A stretch of 8,603 nucleotides of DNA, taken from assembly GCA_946186215.1 (NCBI GenBank), contig CAMHMM010000071.1, positions 1-8,603 of the forward strand, given 5' to 3'. A program made the translations under genes and the position numbers. The stretch comes from an uncultured Ruminococcus sp. (GTDB lineage Bacteria > Bacillota > Clostridia > Oscillospirales > Ruminococcaceae). Below the pieces are notes generated by a model that was not told the origin of the DNA, made no database searches, and saw nothing but the letters and a program-made list of their open reading frames with translations. Below are positions 7,261 to 8,603 of this stretch, in pieces (within the stretch, counting starts at the first letter, position 1; each line of letters begins with the position of its first letter).

Positions 7261-8603
7261 TCAAACGCTCTGCTGTTCGGCGGCTCTGGGCTTGCCCATT
7301 ACCATAGTGGAGTATCCGCCGATCTCATAATCGCCTTCAACGGTATAGAGAGGTGTTGTTCCCGCTCTTTCTCCGTCGATATAAACATTGTATTGCTCAA
7401 ATGCGTAAAGCTTTATCCCGTGGGGAGTGGGGTTGAAGAACACGATTATCTCTTCAAGCTCATTGTCTCCGTAGAGTGCAAAGCCCACAACACGCTGAGG
7501 CAGCTTATCAAAGAATTTCATATTGATGCCGATCTGCTCGGTGGATGACATACGCAGTGCGCTGTGAGCCCTGCGGAATGCTATGAGCCCCTTGTAATAG
7601 CTGAAAACATCGTAGAATTCCGATTTTCTGTCCCATTTGAGGCTGTTCACGATGTCGGGGGAATTGTAGCTGTTGTGGTCGTATGCGCCGCCGGGAAGAG
7701 GCTTTGAACGGAGAAATTCCTGTCCCGCCTGTATCAGTGCGATGCCCTGTGAAAGCATTACCATCGCCGCCGCCATTTTATCCATCTGCTTGCGCACATT
7801 TACAGGATCGGTGGGGTTTGTGTAGGTCAGCTTGTCCCAGAGGGTGAGATTGTCGTGGACCTCCACATAATTCACCGTCTGGCAGGGCGAAACTGCCCAT
7901 GAATATCTGTCTAAGTTCGGTATCTGCGGGTGGATTACTCTGCCGCACATTACTTCCCTTACATACTGCTTTACCGTATCGCGGAAGTCATCCGAGAAAA
8001 ATCCGAAGCCCGGAGTGTGGCGGGCGTTGAGCTTCATCGCACGCCTTGAATCCTCAAGCGAGCTGCCGCCGCCTGTCCAGCCCTCGCCATAGAGGACGAT
8101 ATCAGGATTGATCTTTTTGAGCGCCTTTTCCGCAAGATTGAGGGTTTCAATATCGTAAAGTCCCATTAGGTCAAAGCGGAAGCCGTCTATCAGGTATTCC
8201 CTTGCCCAGTAGCAGAGGCTGTCGATGATGAACTTGCGCACCATTTTCCTTTCCGTGGCGATCTCATTGCCGCAGCCCGAGCCGTTGGAAAAATATTCAT
8301 TATTGGCACCGCAGAGCCTGTAGTAGTATTTCGGGAATGTCTTGTTGAAGGGCGAGTCCGCAGTGGCAAAGGTGTGGTTGTAGACCACATCCATTATAAC
8401 TCTTATCCCCGCATTGTGAAGCGCATGGACAAGGCGCTTGAACTCTGCCACTCTCGAATGGCCGTTAAAGGGATCGGTTGAATATGAGCCTTCGGGGAGA
8501 TTGAAATTGAGCGGATCATAGCCCCAGTTGAACTGCGGTGTATGTATCTTTGTTTCGTCGATGGTCTGGAAATCGAACACGGGCTGGAGCTGTACATGGG
8601 TAA
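7261..8603 (-). CDS. pulA: Type I pullulanase, GH13 (N-terminus beyond window edge)
   Basis: The 446 visible residues hold the catalytic barrel and C-terminal beta domain of an enzyme that hydrolyses alpha-1,6 branch points in pullulan, glycogen or starch-derived dextrins. Numbering from the first whole codon at the edge, FNWGYDP (24-30) and GSYSTDP (38-44) are characteristic of type I pullulanases. GH13 region I is DVVYNHT (71-77). Region II is GFRFDLMG with nucleophile Asp144. Region III is YGEGWT with acid/base Glu173. Region IV is VHDN with Asp250. The catalytic triad is complete. The frame is open to the right edge and begins THVQLQPVFDF, a conserved barrel segment, so the GTG at 8580-8578 is internal. 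Type I enzymes are usually 600-720 residues, so an N-terminal region, normally including a CBM48 domain, is missing. Whether it is secreted cannot be judged. The stop is TGA. The response regulator starts 23 nt later, which suggests co-transcription. Confidence 0.95.
   Translation of the reverse strand, partial: THVQLQPVFDFQTIDETKIHTPQFNWGYDPLNFNLPEGSYSTDPFNGHSRVAEFKRLVHALHNAGIRVIMDVVYNHTFATADSPFNKTFPKYYYRLCGANNEYFSNGSGCGNEIATERKMVRKFIIDSLCYWAREYLIDGFRFDLMGLYDIETLNLAEKALKKINPDIVLYGEGWTGGGSSLEDSRRAMKLNARHTPGFGFFSDDFRDTVKQYVREVMCGRVIHPQIPNLDRYSWAVSPCQTVNYVEVHDNLTLWDKLTYTNPTDPVNVRKQMDKMAAAMVMLSQGIALIQAGQEFLRSKPLPGGAYDHNSYNSPDIVNSLKWDRKSEFYDVFSYYKGLIAFRRAHSALRMSSTEQIGINMKFFDKLPQRVVGFALYGDNELEEIIVFFNPTPHGIKLYAFEQYNVYIDGERAGTTPLYTVEGDYEIGGYSTMVMGKPRAAEQQSV

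Noticed and set aside
7238..7264. A TTG start at 7264 that would extend the response regulator by nine residues.
   Set aside because: The extension overlaps the pullulanase stop, consumes the ribosome-site sequence and lies before the standard receiver beginning MKRILVCEDE.
6593..7330. A 245-codon plus-strand open frame opposite the response regulator.
   Set aside because: It mirrors the regulator frame and runs into the pullulanase gene. The minus-strand gene has all receiver and winged-helix residues, so the plus frame is not credible.
8578..8580. GTG as a start for the pullulanase.
   Set aside because: The frame remains open to the window edge and encodes the conserved THVQLQP segment just before it, so the gene begins outside the window.

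Overview
The window reads as one co-directional block on the minus strand. It holds five protein genes and very little intergenic DNA. In transcription order (right to left) they are: the C-terminal two thirds of a type I pullulanase (cut by the right edge), an OmpR-family response regulator, a HAMP-type sensor histidine kinase, a MiaB-like methylthiotransferase of the MtaB type, and a single-chain phosphoribosylformylglycinamidine synthase (PurL), which is cut a few residues before its end by the left edge. No RNA gene, insertion sequence, CRISPR array or convincing terminator was seen. Base composition looks close to half G+C by eye.

The organism is most likely an anaerobic Firmicute of the class Clostridia, perhaps a gut Ruminococcus-like (Oscillospiraceae) species. 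This is an inference. It rests on the roughly 1,220-residue single-chain PurL typical of Clostridia (rather than the split PurS/PurQ/PurL of Bacillus), the Clostridia-style OmpR/HAMP-kinase pair, the MtaB enzyme and an intracellular-style GH13 pullulanase. No taxonomic marker gene is present.

Layout: pullulanase 8603-7261; 23 nt gap; response regulator 7237-6521; 145 nt gap; histidine kinase 6375-4963; 4 nt ATGA overlap; mtaB 4966-3674; 43 nt gap; purL 3630 to 1. The tight spacing suggests partial or complete co-transcription. Functionally it joins alpha-glucan debranching, a two-component signalling pair, modification of ANN-decoding tRNAs and de novo purine synthesis. These do not form an obvious pathway, so the block may be a loose housekeeping arrangement rather than a dedicated system.

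The most notable detail is the start of the histidine kinase. The coding frame extends 22 codons upstream of the first standard start codon (a GTG). It reaches an ATA codon placed seven nucleotides after a near-perfect extended Shine-Dalgarno sequence, with no ATG, GTG or TTG in that stretch. Either this kinase starts at ATA, or a G-to-A change or sequence error has hit its ATG. I found no convincing evidence for an undescribed multi-gene system here.
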